From positions 186,001 to 250,000 of the forward strand of contig NZ_CP060820.1 of NCBI RefSeq assembly GCF_014489475.1: a stretch of 64,000 bases of DNA, written 5' to 3'. A program made the translations under genes and the position numbers. Positions 50,627-60,046 of this stretch are shown piece by piece (position 1 is the first letter of the stretch; the number at the start of each line of letters is the position of its first letter). A model generated the notes under the pieces. That model was not told the origin of the DNA, ran no database searches, and saw only the letters and a program-made list of their open reading frames with translations. The stretch is from Lysobacter terrestris (GTDB lineage: Bacteria; Pseudomonadota; Gammaproteobacteria; Xanthomonadales; Xanthomonadaceae).

Positions 50627-51775
50627 TTACAGCTTCTGCAGTCGTTCGATCGCCGCATCCAACGTCGCCTCGTTCTTGGCGAAACACAGCCGCGCCAGCC
50701 GCTGTCCCTGCGGCGCGGTCTCGTAGAACGGCGACAGCGGAATCGCGGTGACGCACTTCTCGATGGTGAGCCAGCGGCAGAAGGCGACATCGTCGAGATC
50801 GCTCACCGCGGAGTAGTCGACCAGCTGGAAGTAGCCGCCCGGCACCGGCAGCGGCTTGAGCTTGGTGGTGAGCAGTTGTTCGCGGAAGCGGTCGCGCTTG
50901 GCCTGGTAGAAGGCGCCGAGCTGTTCGTAGTGTTCCGGCTCGGCCTCGATCATTTCGGCGAAGGCCCACTGCGCCGGGGCGAAGGAGCAGAAGGTGTTGT
51001 ACTGGTGCACCTTGCGGAATTCCGCCGAGAGCGCGGGCGGCGCGATGCAGTAACCGATCTTCCAGCCGGTGCAGTGGTAGGTCTTGCCGAAGCTGGAGAT
51101 CACGAAGGCGCGTTCGCGCAGCTGCGGGTAGCGCAGCACGGATTCGTGGACGGCGCCGTCGAAGATGATGTGCTCGTAGACCTCGTCCGAGAGCAGATAG
51201 ATATGCGTGCCGCTGATCAGCGCGGTGAGCTGGGCGATGTCGTCGGCGGTGAACATGGCGCCGGACGGGTTGTGCGGCGAATTGATCATCAGCATCCGCG
51301 TCTTCGGGCTGATGGCCGCGCGCACCTGGTCCCACGGCACCGAGAAGTCGACCGGGTCCAGCGGCACGTGCACGGCGCGGCCGCCGGCGAGGTCGATGGC
51401 GGGTTCGTAGCAGTCGTAACACGGGTCGAGGACGATGACCTCGTCGCCCGGGCGGACCACGGCCAGGACGGCGTCGAAGATGGCTTCGGAGGCGCCCGAG
51501 GCAACGGTAATCTCGGCGTCGGCGTCCGGCCGGTAGCCGTAGCAGCGTTCGGTCTTGGCGGCGATGGCCTGGCGCAGGGCCGGGATGCCGGTCATCGGGG
51601 CGTACTGGTTCTTGCCTTCGCGCATGGCGCGGTCGAGCGCTTCGATCAGCCGTTCGGGTACGCTGAAGTCCGGAAACCCCTGGCCCAGGTTGACGGCACC
51701 GTGCTCCATGGCGAGCGAGGACATCACGGTGAAGATGGTGGTGCCGACCTTGGGCAGCTTGGTTTCCGGGGTCAT
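50627..51775 (-). CDS. PLP-dependent aminotransferase, methionine/glutamine transaminase type (YbdL-like)
   Basis: 382 aa class I/II aminotransferase. The PLP Lys231 is in SSFGKTYHCTGWKIGY; SPHNPSG (166-172) and DEVYEH bind the cofactor. YbdL-like and glutamine-transaminase-K-like enzymes make methionine from 4-methylthio-2-oxobutyrate, the last step of methionine salvage. The ATG at 51775 gives the family start MTPETKLPKVGTTIF; the open frame runs 22 codons further without homology. The matching omega-amidase gene is on the same strand at 35933, beyond the T4SS. Confidence 0.88.
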   Translation of the reverse strand: MTPETKLPKVGTTIFTVMSSLAMEHGAVNLGQGFPDFSVPERLIEALDRAMREGKNQYAPMTGIPALRQAIAAKTERCYGYRPDADAEITVASGASEAIFDAVLAVVRPGDEVIVLDPCYDCYEPAIDLAGGRAVHVPLDPVDFSVPWDQVRAAISPKTRMLMINSPHNPSGAMFTADDIAQLTALISGTHIYLLSDEVYEHIIFDGAVHESVLRYPQLRERAFVISSFGKTYHCTGWKIGYCIAPPALSAEFRKVHQYNTFCSFAPAQWAFAEMIEAEPEHYEQLGAFYQAKRDRFREQLLTTKLKPLPVPGGYFQLVDYSAVSDLDDVAFCRWLTIEKCVTAIPLSPFYETAPQGQRLARLCFAKNEATLDAAIERLQKL

Positions 51776-51867
51776 TGCAGTGTGCGGTGTGGGGGAAAAC
51801 CCGGAGTGTAAGGAATGCCTCTCCGGCGTACTAATGACCAACGGCCAGTACTTTGAGGAGGACGCTC

Positions 51868-52392
51868 ATGGGTACCCGTACGATGGATGCGCCTGTAACG
51901 CAAAGCAGGAAGACTGGCGGCATGCGCGAGCTGCATCTCGTCAATGCCAGCGAACTGGCCGCTGCCTATGCCGCCGCGCAGTACGCGGTGGTGCTGGACG
52001 GCGACGCGCTGGCGCTGCACGTGGGGCAGCGGGCGGTGGATCTCGAAGCCTATTGGCCGCAGCGCCGCTACGCCTTCATTACCGCCTGGAACCCGGCATC
52101 GGTGCCGCATTCGGATGCGGCGAACGAAACCGCCAACGCCGTGCTGGTCGCGCGGCTCACCGCCATGGGCCTGGCCCGGCACCCCGCCCACGCCTACGCC
52201 AAGTACGGCGATTGGCGCGAAGCCGGCTGGCTGGTGGGCGATATCGACGAGGCACTGGTCGACCTGCTGGGCCGGGAGTTCAGCCAGGCCGGGATCCTGG
52301 CCTGGACGTTCGGCGAGCCGGTGCGCCTGCGCATGCTGATGCCGCGGCCGCCGCAGGCCACCGGCCTGGACTGCATCGACTGGGTCGGCTGA
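51868..52392 (+). CDS. DUF3293 domain-containing protein
   Basis: 174 aa soluble protein of unknown function. The DUF3293 core is visible: YAFITAWNPASVPHSDAANETAN, then WREAGWLVGDID and the FSQAGILAWTFGEPVRLR segment. A GAGGAG ribosome site is 6 bp before the ATG at 51868. A weak CCCGGA / TCCGGG hairpin follows the stop, so it is probably transcribed apart from the ccm operon. Confidence 0.82.
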   Translation: MGTRTMDAPVTQSRKTGGMRELHLVNASELAAAYAAAQYAVVLDGDALALHVGQRAVDLEAYWPQRRYAFITAWNPASVPHSDAANETANAVLVARLTAMGLARHPAHAYAKYGDWREAGWLVGDIDEALVDLLGREFSQAGILAWTFGEPVRLRMLMPRPPQATGLDCIDWVG

Positions 52393-52471
52393 CCCGGACA
52401 TCCCATCCGGGCAAATGATCGGGACAGGGGGTTTGCACAGGATGGCCGGGCCGCGGCGGCGGCCGATCGCA

Positions 52472-52477
52472 TAAAAT
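52472..52477 (+). promoter_or_regulatory. Candidate -10 box of the ccm operon
   Basis: TAAAAT in the context CGCATAAAATCGCG stands out in the GC-rich spacer, about 47 bp before the first possible ccmA codon. No good -35 box is evident. Confidence 0.35.
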
Positions 52478-52518
52478 CGCGACTTCGCGGCCGAGGCCGC
52501 CTCCCTGCGGCCCCGGTT

Positions 52519-53169
52519 CTGGAAAGCACGCCCCCCAAGACGGCCCTGCCCCCGCTGCTGGAGGCCCGCGGCCTGCGCTTCTCGCGCAACGACGAGCCTG
52601 TGTTCGGCCCGCTGGATTTCGCCGTCGAGGCCAACGAGGCGCTGCTGGTGCAGGGCGACAACGGTGCCGGCAAGACCACCCTGCTGCGGGTGCTGGCCGG
52701 GCTGCTGAAGCTGGACGAGGGCGAGGTCCTGATCGAGGGCCGCGTCGCCGATGCCTACCAGCGCTCGCACGCGATCGCGTACCTGGGGCACCTGGCGGCG
52801 CTGAAGGCGGACCTGAGCGCCCTGGAGAACCTCGATTTCCTGTGCGGCCTGCACGGGCGGCGCGCGAACCTGGTGCCGGAACAGGCGATGGCGATGGTCG
52901 GCTTGGCCGGCTACGAGGACGCGCTGGCGCGGCAGCTGTCGGCCGGGCAGAAGAAGCGGCTCTCGCTCGCCCGCCTGTGGCTGTCGCCGGCGCCGCTGTG
53001 GCTGCTGGACGAGCCTTACGCCAACCTCGACCTCGACGGCATCGAACTGGTCAACCGCATGGTCCAGGCGCACCTGCAGGACGGCGGCGCCACGCTGGTG
53101 ACGACGCACGGTGCGTACGCGGCGCCGCCGGTGCGCACGCGGATGCTGGTGATGAGGAAGCCGGCATGA
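52519..53169 (+). CDS. ccmA: Heme ABC exporter ATP-binding protein CcmA, start codon unusual
   Basis: ATPase of the CcmAB transporter that releases holo-CcmE during cytochrome c maturation. Walker [10 protein letters not shown], signature [14 protein letters not shown] and Walker [13 protein letters not shown] are intact. The conserved first strand [20 protein letters not shown] is encoded from about 52552. No ATG, GTG or TTG occurs between the likely promoter and the GTG at 52600, which is already inside the domain. Translation therefore seems to start at a rare codon such as CTG 52519 or ACG 52528, or the sequence has an error. From GTG 52600 the protein would be 189 aa. It overlaps ccmB by 4 bp. 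Confidence 0.85.
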   Translation: MESTPPKTALPPLLEARGLRFSRNDEPVFGPLDFAVEANEALLVQGDNGAGKTTLLRVLAGLLKLDEGEVLIEGRVADAYQRSHAIAYLGHLAALKADLSALENLDFLCGLHGRRANLVPEQAMAMVGLAGYEDALARQLSAGQKKRLSLARLWLSPAPLWLLDEPYANLDLDGIELVNRMVQAHLQDGGATLVTTHGAYAAPPVRTRMLVMRKPA

Positions 53170-53897
53170 CCGGGGCAACGAATAGCAACGAAGTCATGCA
53201 GCGGACTGCAAATCCGCATGCGGCGGGTCTGATCGCAGCTGCCCGCGCCCTGTTCCTGCGCGACCTGCGCCTGCTGTGGCGGCGCCGCGGCGATGCGCTG
53301 CAACCGGCCCTGTTCGCGCTGCTGGTGGTGACCCTGTTCGCGCTGGCGCTGGGCAACGACCGCGTGACGCTGGCGAAGTCGGCCGGTGCGGTGCTGTGGC
53401 TGGCGTCGCTGCTGGCGGGGCTGCTGGCGCTGGATTCGCTGTTCCGCGGCGATGCCGACGACGGCTCGCTGGAGCAATGGATGCTGGCGCCGGTGCCGCT
53501 GGCGTGGCTGGTGCTGGTCCGCACGTTCATGCATTGGGCGACCACGGCGTTGCCGCTGCTGGTCGCCGCGCCGCTGCTGGCCGAACTCCTGCACCTGCCG
53601 CACGCGCAGTTGGGCGTGCTGCTGGCCTCGCTCGCGCTGGGCACGCCTTTGCTGAGTCTGCTCGGTGCGGTGGTGGCCGCGCTGACGGTCGGAATGCGGC
53701 GCTCCGGTATACTCGTGGCCCTGCTGGCGCTGCCGCTTTACGTGCCGGTGCTGGTGTTCGGAGCGGGGAGCGTCGTCCAGGCGGCACAGGGACTGGATGT
53801 CACCGGCGCGCTGCTGATGCTGGGGGCCGGACTCGTCCTCGCACTGGTATTGGCACCGCTGGCCGCCGCCGCCGCCATCCGGATCGCCCTGAACTGA
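53166..53897 (+). CDS. ccmB: Heme exporter protein CcmB
   Basis: 243 aa membrane subunit of the CcmAB ABC transporter. After a cytoplasmic lead with [19 protein letters not shown], about six hydrophobic helices follow. The start overlaps the ccmA stop (ATGA). Confidence 0.92.
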   Translation: MTGATNSNEVMQRTANPHAAGLIAAARALFLRDLRLLWRRRGDALQPALFALLVVTLFALALGNDRVTLAKSAGAVLWLASLLAGLLALDSLFRGDADDGSLEQWMLAPVPLAWLVLVRTFMHWATTALPLLVAAPLLAELLHLPHAQLGVLLASLALGTPLLSLLGAVVAALTVGMRRSGILVALLALPLYVPVLVFGAGSVVQAAQGLDVTGALLMLGAGLVLALVLAPLAAAAAIRIALN

Positions 53898-54024
53898 ACA
53901 CCGCCTACTTGAAGCAACCGGTCGGCCGGTTCCGAGCATCCGGTTGAGCCCGATCAAGCCACAGGGCGCAACGCTCAACGACAATATCGCCGTCCGCCAC
54001 CAACCGCGGACGCTCCGAGAAACG

Positions 54025-54774
54025 ATGAATCCGATCCTGCGCTGGTTCCACCAACTTGGTTCGCCGCCGTACTTCGACCGCTTCGCCACGCGCTGGGCGC
54101 CGTGGGGGTACGGGCTGGGCCTGCTGGTGATGGCGGTGGGCGTCTATTGGGGCCTGTTCCATACCCCCGCCGACTACCAGCAGGGCGACAGCTTCCGCAT
54201 CCTCTACATCCACGTGCCCAGCGCATGGATGAGCATGGCGATCTACGCGTTGATGGCCGTGTACGCGGTGATCGCGCAGGTGTGGCGGATCAAGCTGTGC
54301 GAGATCCTGGCCATGGCCTGCGCGCCGATCGGCGCCGCCTTCACCCTCATCACCCTGCTCACCGGTTCGATCTGGGGCAAGCCGATGTGGGGCACGTGGT
54401 GGGACTGGGACCCGCGCCTGACCACCGAGCTGATCCTGCTCTTCATGTACCTGGGCGTGATCGGCCTCTACAACGCCATCGACGACCGCCGCGCCGCCGC
54501 GCGCGCCGCCGGCTTCCTCGCCATCGTCGGCGTGGCACTGCTGCCGGTGATCCGCTACTCGGTGGTGTGGTGGAACTCGCTGCACCAGGGCCAGACCATC
54601 CGCCTGATGGGCGAATCGACCATGGACGCAAGCATGATCGCGCCGCTGGTGCTGATGATCGTCGGCACCAAGCTGTGGTTCATCGGCGCCCTGCTCGCCC
54701 GCGCGCGCGCCGACAACCTGCGCCGCGAAGCCGGCAAGGCCTGGGTCGCGCAGATCGCGGAGCCGCGCGCATGA
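54025..54774 (+). CDS. ccmC: Heme lyase/transporter CcmC
   Basis: 249 aa. Six membrane helices and the Trp-rich WWD motif WGTWWDWDPRLTTELILL, which presents heme to CcmE. Flanking periplasmic His ligands are in YIHVPSAW and WNSLHQGQ. The ATG at 54025 (MNPILRWFHQLG) is preferred over an in-frame TTG at 53944. It overlaps ccmD by 4 bp. Confidence 0.93.
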   Translation: MNPILRWFHQLGSPPYFDRFATRWAPWGYGLGLLVMAVGVYWGLFHTPADYQQGDSFRILYIHVPSAWMSMAIYALMAVYAVIAQVWRIKLCEILAMACAPIGAAFTLITLLTGSIWGKPMWGTWWDWDPRLTTELILLFMYLGVIGLYNAIDDRRAAARAAGFLAIVGVALLPVIRYSVVWWNSLHQGQTIRLMGESTMDASMIAPLVLMIVGTKLWFIGALLARARADNLRREAGKAWVAQIAEPRA

Positions 54775-54935
54775 GCTACCTCAACTACCTGATCGCCGCG
54801 TACGCGGTGTTCGTGATCGTGCTGGGCTGGGACTACGTCGCCACGCACCTGCAGATCCGCCGCCAGCTGCGCAATGCGCGCCTGCGCTCCGCCCGTGAAG
54901 CGGCGCGCGCCACCAAGAACGAACTGAGCCGATGA
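54771..54935 (+). CDS. ccmD: Heme exporter protein CcmD
   Basis: 54 aa single-pass membrane protein that helps release holo-CcmE from CcmABC. The helix lies at about 5-22 and a basic cytoplasmic tail with [18 protein letters not shown] follows. Start and stop overlap ccmC and ccmE by 4 bp each, which identifies it despite its small size. Confidence 0.9.
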   Translation: MSYLNYLIAAYAVFVIVLGWDYVATHLQIRRQLRNARLRSAREAARATKNELSR

Positions 54936-55399
54936 ACCCGACCCGCCGCAACCGCCTGCTCTGGATCGCTGCGCTCGTCGCCGCCGCCGGCATCGCCGCC
55001 GCGATGATCACCTACGCGATCCAGCGCAACATCACCTATCTCTACACACCGAGCGAAGTGCTGCGCGGCGAGGCTGGCGCGAACGCGCGCTTCCGCCTCG
55101 GCGGCATGGTTGCAGCGGACTCGTTCAAGCGCGCGCCCGGCTCGCTCGAAGCGCACTTCCGCGTGACCGACGGCGATGCGCAGATGCCCGTGGTCTACAC
55201 CGGCATCCTCCCCGACCTGTTCCGCGAGAAGCAGGCGGTGATCGCCACCGGCCGCATGCAGGGCGACCACTTCGTCGCCGAGCAGGTGCTCGCCAAGCAC
55301 GACGAGACCTACATGCCGAAGGAAGTGGCGGACAAGATGGGCATGGCGCACAAGAAGCACGACGTGCAGTCGCCCGCGCCTGCCGCGGAAGCGAAGTAA
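54932..55399 (+). CDS. ccmE: Cytochrome c-type biogenesis heme chaperone CcmE
   Basis: 155 aa periplasmic heme chaperone anchored by one N-terminal helix (about 9-28). Heme is bound covalently at His123 in the motif AKHDETYMP, with Tyr127 conserved. The C-terminal tail is Lys/Pro/Ala-rich. It is followed by the GTG of ccmF. Confidence 0.95.
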   Translation: MNPTRRNRLLWIAALVAAAGIAAAMITYAIQRNITYLYTPSEVLRGEAGANARFRLGGMVAADSFKRAPGSLEAHFRVTDGDAQMPVVYTGILPDLFREKQAVIATGRMQGDHFVAEQVLAKHDETYMPKEVADKMGMAHKKHDVQSPAPAAEAK

Positions 55400-55401
55400 C
55401 C

Positions 55402-57339
55402 GTGCTGCCCGAGCTTGGCCAATTCGCCCTCGTCCTCGCGCTGCTGATCGCGGCGGTGCAGGCGATCCTGCCGCTGGTCGGCGCCCAGCGCGGCATCGGC
55501 GCGTGGATGGCGATCGCCCGGCCCGCCGCGTACGCGCAGTTCGCGCTGGTGGCGCTGGCGTTCGGCGTGCTCACCTACGGCTTCGTCAGCCAGGACTTCT
55601 CGATCAAGTACGTCGCCACCAACAGCAACTCGCTGTTGCCGATGGTGTACCGCTACACCGCGGTGTGGGGCTCGCACGAGGGCTCGCTGCTGCTGTGGGC
55701 ACTGATCCTGGCGGTGTGGACCGCGGCGGTGGCGCGTTTCTCGCAGCGCCTGCCGATGGAAGTGATCGCGCGCGTGCTCGGCGTGATGGGCTTCGTGGCG
55801 TTCGGCTTCCTCGCCTTCCTGATCTTCACCAGCAACCCGTTCGAGCGCCTGCTGCCCGCCGTCGCCGAAGGCCGCGACCTCAACCCGCTGCTGCAGGACC
55901 CGGGGATGATCATCCATCCGCCGATGCTGTACCTGGGCTACGTCGGGTTCTCGGTGCCGTTCGCGTTCGCCATCGCTGCCCTGCTCGACGGCCGCATCGA
56001 TGCGCGCTGGCTGCGCTGGACGCGGCCGTGGACCAACATCGCCTGGGCGTTCCTCACCCTCGGCATCGCGCTGGGTTCGTGGTGGGCGTACTACGAACTG
56101 GGCTGGGGCGGCTGGTGGTTCTGGGACCCGGTCGAGAACGCGTCCTTCATGCCGTGGCTGGCCGGCGCGGCGCTGCTGCATTCGCAGGCGGTGACCGAGA
56201 AGCGCGGCAGCTTCCGCGGCTGGACCCTGCTGCTGGCGATCGCGACGTTCTCGCTGTCGCTGCTGGGCACCTTCCTGGTGCGCTCGGGCGTGCTGACTTC
56301 GGTGCATGCCTTCGCCGCCGATCCCTCGCGCGGCGTCTTCATCCTCGTGTTCCTCGGCATCGTGATCGGCGGCTCGCTGCTGCTGTACGCCCTGCGCGCA
56401 CCGTCGGACGAAGGCGGCGCGTCGTTCGGCACCGCCTCGCGCGAGACGCTGCTGCTGGCGAACAACCTGCTGCTGTCGACCGCCTGCGCGATGGTGCTGC
56501 TGGGCACGCTGTATCCGCTGCTCGCCGATGCACTCGACCTCGGCAAGATCTCGGTCGGTCCGCCCTACTTCGCGTTGATGTTCATGGTGCTGATGGCGCC
56601 GCTGATCCTGTTGCTGCCGTTCGGCCCGGTGACGCGCTGGCAGCGCGAACAGGCCTCGAAGCCGCTGGCTATGCTGCTGCCGTGGGGCATTCTGGCTGTC
56701 CTCGCCGGCATCGCCGCGTACTTCCTCGCACCGCAATCGTCGTGGAAGGTGCTGGCCGGCGGGCTGGCGTCCGCATGGATCGCGGTGGGCACGCTGCGCT
56801 TCGTGTGGTCGCGCTTCGAACAATCCGGCCGGCAATTCACCGCCGAGATGCTGGGCATGACGCTCGCGCACTTCGGCATCGCGGTGTTCCTGGTTGGCGC
56901 GTTGCTGACCGAAGGCCTGAGCCAGCAGCGGGAAGTCGCCGTGGAGCTGGGCAAGAGCGTGGAACTGGGCCGCTATGCGTTCCGTTTCGACGGCGCGGAG
57001 CGCTACCAGGGGCCGAACTACATCGGCGACCGCGGCACCGTCACGGTCTTCCACAACGATGCGCCGCTGACCGTGCTGCATCCGGAAAAGCGCGCCTACG
57101 CCAGCGGCGGCCAGGTGATGACCGAAGCGGCGATCGATCCGGGCGTCACCCGCGACCTGTATGTCGCGATGGGCGAATCGCTCGGCGGCGACACCTGGGC
57201 GCTGCGCGTGCACGTGAAGCCGTTCGTGCGCTGGATCTGGGCCGGCGCGATTCTGATGATGCTGGGCGGACTGGTGACGGCGACCGATCGCCGCTTCGCC
57301 CGCGCCGACAGCCGCAAGCCCTCGGAGAACGCCGCGTGA
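55402..57339 (+). CDS. ccmF: Heme lyase CcmF
   Basis: 645 aa membrane protein with many helices that attaches heme to apocytochrome c. The WWD motif is GWGGWWFWDPVENASFMPWL, preceded by GSHEGSLLLW. GTG start 2 bp after the ccmE stop. The end overlaps the start of ccmG. Confidence 0.95.
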   Translation: MLPELGQFALVLALLIAAVQAILPLVGAQRGIGAWMAIARPAAYAQFALVALAFGVLTYGFVSQDFSIKYVATNSNSLLPMVYRYTAVWGSHEGSLLLWALILAVWTAAVARFSQRLPMEVIARVLGVMGFVAFGFLAFLIFTSNPFERLLPAVAEGRDLNPLLQDPGMIIHPPMLYLGYVGFSVPFAFAIAALLDGRIDARWLRWTRPWTNIAWAFLTLGIALGSWWAYYELGWGGWWFWDPVENASFMPWLAGAALLHSQAVTEKRGSFRGWTLLLAIATFSLSLLGTFLVRSGVLTSVHAFAADPSRGVFILVFLGIVIGGSLLLYALRAPSDEGGASFGTASRETLLLANNLLLSTACAMVLLGTLYPLLADALDLGKISVGPPYFALMFMVLMAPLILLLPFGPVTRWQREQASKPLAMLLPWGILAVLAGIAAYFLAPQSSWKVLAGGLASAWIAVGTLRFVWSRFEQSGRQFTAEMLGMTLAHFGIAVFLVGALLTEGLSQQREVAVELGKSVELGRYAFRFDGAERYQGPNYIGDRGTVTVFHNDAPLTVLHPEKRAYASGGQVMTEAAIDPGVTRDLYVAMGESLGGDTWALRVHVKPFVRWIWAGAILMMLGGLVTATDRRFARADSRKPSENAA

Positions 57340-57908
57340 GCGAACGCAAGCCCGTGATGCGTCTTTCATGGATGCGGTTGATGCCACTGCTCGTCGTCGC
57401 CGCGCTCGGCGTGCTGCTCGCCGCCGGCGTGTGGATGAGCCGCAATCCGAACCGTGAAGCCCTGCCCTCGCCGTTGATCGGCAAGGCGGCGCCGACCTTC
57501 GAACTGCCGGTGCTGCACGAAGCCGGCCGCCTGTTCGGCACCAGGGACCTGCAGGGCGCGCCTTACCTGCTCAACGTCTGGGGCAGCTGGTGCCCGGCGT
57601 GCCGCGACGAACATCCGGTGCTGACCCGCTTCGCCGAAAGCAAGCGCGTGCGCGTGGTCGGCTTCAACTGGAACGACGAGCACGCCGATGCGATGGCGTG
57701 GCTGGAACAGTTCGGCAACCCGTACTGGATCGTCGTCACCGATCGCGAAGGCAAGGTCGCGATCGACTGGGGCATCTACGGTGCGCCGGAAAGCTTCCTG
57801 GTCGACGGCAAGGGCGTGGTGCGCTGGAAGTTCGTGGGTCCGCTCACCGACGAGGTGATCGCGCAGCAACTGCTGCCGAAGCTGGCCGAGATCGAGCGCG
57901 CGCCATGA
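57336..57908 (+). CDS. ccmG: Thiol:disulfide interchange protein CcmG/DsbE
   Basis: 190 aa membrane-anchored thioredoxin (anchor about 15-33). The active site Cys86-Pro-Ala-Cys89 lies in WGSWCPACRDEHPV, and the cis-Pro region is GAPESFLVDG. It reduces apocytochrome c heme-binding cysteines. The GTG overlaps the ccmF stop (GTGA); ATG at 57357 is an alternative. Confidence 0.93.
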   Translation: MSERKPVMRLSWMRLMPLLVVAALGVLLAAGVWMSRNPNREALPSPLIGKAAPTFELPVLHEAGRLFGTRDLQGAPYLLNVWGSWCPACRDEHPVLTRFAESKRVRVVGFNWNDEHADAMAWLEQFGNPYWIVVTDREGKVAIDWGIYGAPESFLVDGKGVVRWKFVGPLTDEVIAQQLLPKLAEIERAP

Positions 57909-58372
57909 GCGGCTGCTTCCTCCACCGCATCCGCCTCGCGGCGCTCGTAGCGGCAGCGAGCCTGCTGCTGATGTCGTCGCTGGCGCTGGCGCAACCGGGC
58001 ACGCCGGTGGCGCCGCCCGAATTCACCAGCAGCGCGGAGGAAACGCGCTTCCACGCGCTGGTGTCCGAGCTGCGCTGCGTGATGTGCCAGAACCAGTCGC
58101 TGGCCGATTCCAACGCGCAGATCGCCACCGACCTGCGCCGCGAAGTGCTGGAGCTGATGCGCCAGGGCAAGTCGGATCGCGAGATCAAGGAATTCCTGGT
58201 GGCCCGTTACGGCGAATTCGTGCTGTACCGCCCCCAGGTCGAATCGAAGACGTGGCTGCTGTGGTTCGGCCCACTGCTGATCCTGCTCGCCGGCGGCGCC
58301 GTGGTGGTGGCCGTCGTACGCAAGCGTGCCGGCGCGACCAATCCGGCCACCGACGAAGACCAGGAGTGGTGA
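57905..58372 (+). CDS. ccmH: Cytochrome c-type biogenesis protein CcmH (CcmL)
   Basis: 155 aa. A signal peptide, then the redox motif LRCVMCQNQS with Cys58 and Cys61, and a C-terminal transmembrane helix (about 112-133). It forms the apocytochrome-handling module with CcmI and CcmG. The start overlaps ccmG by 4 bp. Confidence 0.94.
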   Translation: MSGCFLHRIRLAALVAAASLLLMSSLALAQPGTPVAPPEFTSSAEETRFHALVSELRCVMCQNQSLADSNAQIATDLRREVLELMRQGKSDREIKEFLVARYGEFVLYRPQVESKTWLLWFGPLLILLAGGAVVVAVVRKRAGATNPATDEDQEW

Positions 58373-58373
58373 C

Positions 58374-59369
58374 TTGACCGCCTTCGTGATCGCCGCGGCC
58401 GTGCTCGCCGTGTTCGTGCTCGGCCTGGTGCTGCGCCCCTTGTGGCGCGACAACCGCGCCGTGGCGGGGACGATGATCGCGTCGATCGCGATCGTCGCCG
58501 GCCTGCTGTACCTGCTCGTCGGCACGCCGCGCGCGCTCGATCCCGCGCAGCGTCGTGCGCCCGACACGCTGGCCGACGCGGTGGGCCAGCTCGAAGCCGA
58601 ATTGCGGCGCAACCCCAACCAGCCCGAAGGCTGGCGCCTGCTGGCGCGCTCGCAGGCCGCACAGGGCCGCGTCGTGGAAGCGCGCGATGCCTACGCGCGG
58701 GCCGTGCAGCTCGCGCCGGAAGAACCCGACCTGCTCGCCGAAGCCGCCGAAGCACGCGCGCTTGCCAGCCCGGACCGCCGTTTCGACGACGAAGCCGTCG
58801 CCCTGCTCCGGCGCGCGCTGGCGAAGCAGCCGATGCACCAACGCGCGCGCTGGTTCCTCGGCATCGCGCAGCGCCAGGCGCAACAGCCGGCGGAAGCGGC
58901 GAAGACCTGGGAGCCGTTGCTGGGCCTGGTCGATGCCGCCACGGCCGACAGCCTGCGGGCGCAGATCAATGCCGCACGTGCCGAAGCCGGACTGACGGCG
59001 CTGCCGGTCCCGGCCACGGCGAAACCGCTGCTACGCGTCACCGTCGACCTCGCGCCGGAGATGCAGGCACGCCTGGGCGCGAACGACACCCTGTTCGTGA
59101 TCGCGCGCCAGCCGAACGGGCCGCCGATGCCTGTCGCGGTCAAGCGCGTCGCCGCCACCGGCTTCCCGATCACCGTCGAACTCGGCGACGGCGACAGCCC
59201 GATGCCGACGATGAAGCTGTCGCAGCTCGCGGCGGTGGAAATCCTCGCCCGCGTGTCGCGCCAGGGCGTGGCCAATCGCGCCGCCGGCGACCTGGAATCG
59301 GCGCCCCTGCCGGCGCAGCCCAAGGCCGGCGCCGCCTACACCCTGAGCATCGACCGCATCGCCGAGTAA
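58374..59369 (+). CDS. ccmI: Cytochrome c biogenesis protein CcmI (CycH)
   Basis: 331 aa. Two N-terminal helices (about 2-20 and 32-50) are followed by TPR repeats (about 75-200) that bind the C-terminus of apocytochrome c, and a C-terminal beta domain. TTG start at 58374 with AGGAG 8 bp upstream, one base after the ccmH stop. It is the last ccm gene. Confidence 0.9.
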   Translation: MTAFVIAAAVLAVFVLGLVLRPLWRDNRAVAGTMIASIAIVAGLLYLLVGTPRALDPAQRRAPDTLADAVGQLEAELRRNPNQPEGWRLLARSQAAQGRVVEARDAYARAVQLAPEEPDLLAEAAEARALASPDRRFDDEAVALLRRALAKQPMHQRARWFLGIAQRQAQQPAEAAKTWEPLLGLVDAATADSLRAQINAARAEAGLTALPVPATAKPLLRVTVDLAPEMQARLGANDTLFVIARQPNGPPMPVAVKRVAATGFPITVELGDGDSPMPTMKLSQLAAVEILARVSRQGVANRAAGDLESAPLPAQPKAGAAYTLSIDRIAE

Positions 59370-59426
59370 GCCACGGCCGCAGCCGCGGCCCGCAGCGTTG
59401 CAGCCGTGGCGCCATTGATCGCTTGC

Positions 59427-59450
59427 AATTACATAGCGCGCTATGTAATT
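59427..59450. promoter_or_regulatory. OhrR operator 1, 24-bp perfect palindrome
   Basis: AATTACATAGCG followed by its exact reverse complement CGCTATGTAATT, ending 8 bp before the ohrR start codon. The position predicts autorepression. It shares the core ATAGCGCGCTAT with the palindrome before ohr. Confidence 0.85.
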
Positions 59451-59458
59451 TGGCAGCC

Positions 59459-59929
59459 ATGGCCACCAAGCCCGCCACCGACGCCAAAGCCGCCCGCGCC
59501 CTCAAGCTTGGCAACCAGCTGTGCTTCACGCTGTATTCGACCTCGCTGGCGATGACCAAGCTCTACCGCAAGCTGCTCGCCGAACTCGAGCTCACCTACC
59601 CGCAGTACCTGGTGATGCTGGTGCTGTGGGAAGGCGACGAACTCACCGTCTCCCAGATCGGCGAACGCCTGTTCCTGGATTCGGCGACGCTGACGCCGCT
59701 GCTCAAGCGCCTCGAGGCTGCCGGCCTGCTGACGCGCGAGCGTTCCACGCAGGACGAACGCCAGGTCGTGATCCGCCTCACCCGCGCCGGCAAGGCCCTG
59801 CAGGCCAAGGCCGCACAGGTGCCCGAATCCATCTTCTGCGCCGCCGACCTCCCGAAAGAACAGCTGGCGCCGCTGAAGGCGCAGCTCGAGGCCCTGCGCG
59901 CCAACCTCCACGCCAACGCTACGGACTGA
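59459..59929 (+). CDS. ohrR: Organic hydroperoxide-sensing repressor OhrR
   Basis: 156 aa MarR-family repressor. Cys22 in [11 protein letters not shown] is the sensing residue and Cys127 the resolving one, with Tyr36 and Tyr47 in the places known from Xanthomonas OhrR, so it is of the two-Cys type. The winged-helix DNA reader is at about 55-100 ([19 protein letters not shown]). Oxidation by organic peroxides releases it from DNA. Two near-identical palindromes flank the gene. Confidence 0.94.
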   Translation: MATKPATDAKAARALKLGNQLCFTLYSTSLAMTKLYRKLLAELELTYPQYLVMLVLWEGDELTVSQIGERLFLDSATLTPLLKRLEAAGLLTRERSTQDERQVVIRLTRAGKALQAKAAQVPESIFCAADLPKEQLAPLKAQLEALRANLHANATD

Positions 59930-59962
59930 ACAGTCCGATGCACCCGCCTTCATCCGCACCAT

Positions 59963-59982
59963 TTAAATAGCGCGCTATTTAA
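59963..59982. promoter_or_regulatory. OhrR operator 2, 20-bp palindrome before ohr
   Basis: TTAAATAGCGCGCTATTTAA is its own reverse complement and lies 65 bp before the ohr ATG. It contains the same ATAGCGCGCTAT core as operator 1, so ohr probably has its own OhrR-controlled promoter. Confidence 0.85.
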
Positions 59983-60046
59983 TAGGCAACACCAAATCGG
60001 AACGCGGCGCCGATCCCCCTTCGCCGCACACCCAAGGAACACAACC

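Noticed and set aside
55309-57387. A 692-codon minus-strand frame opposite ccmF.
   Set aside because: Shadow made of His, Arg, Gln and Ala; ccmF has all its family motifs and is bracketed by overlapping ccm genes.
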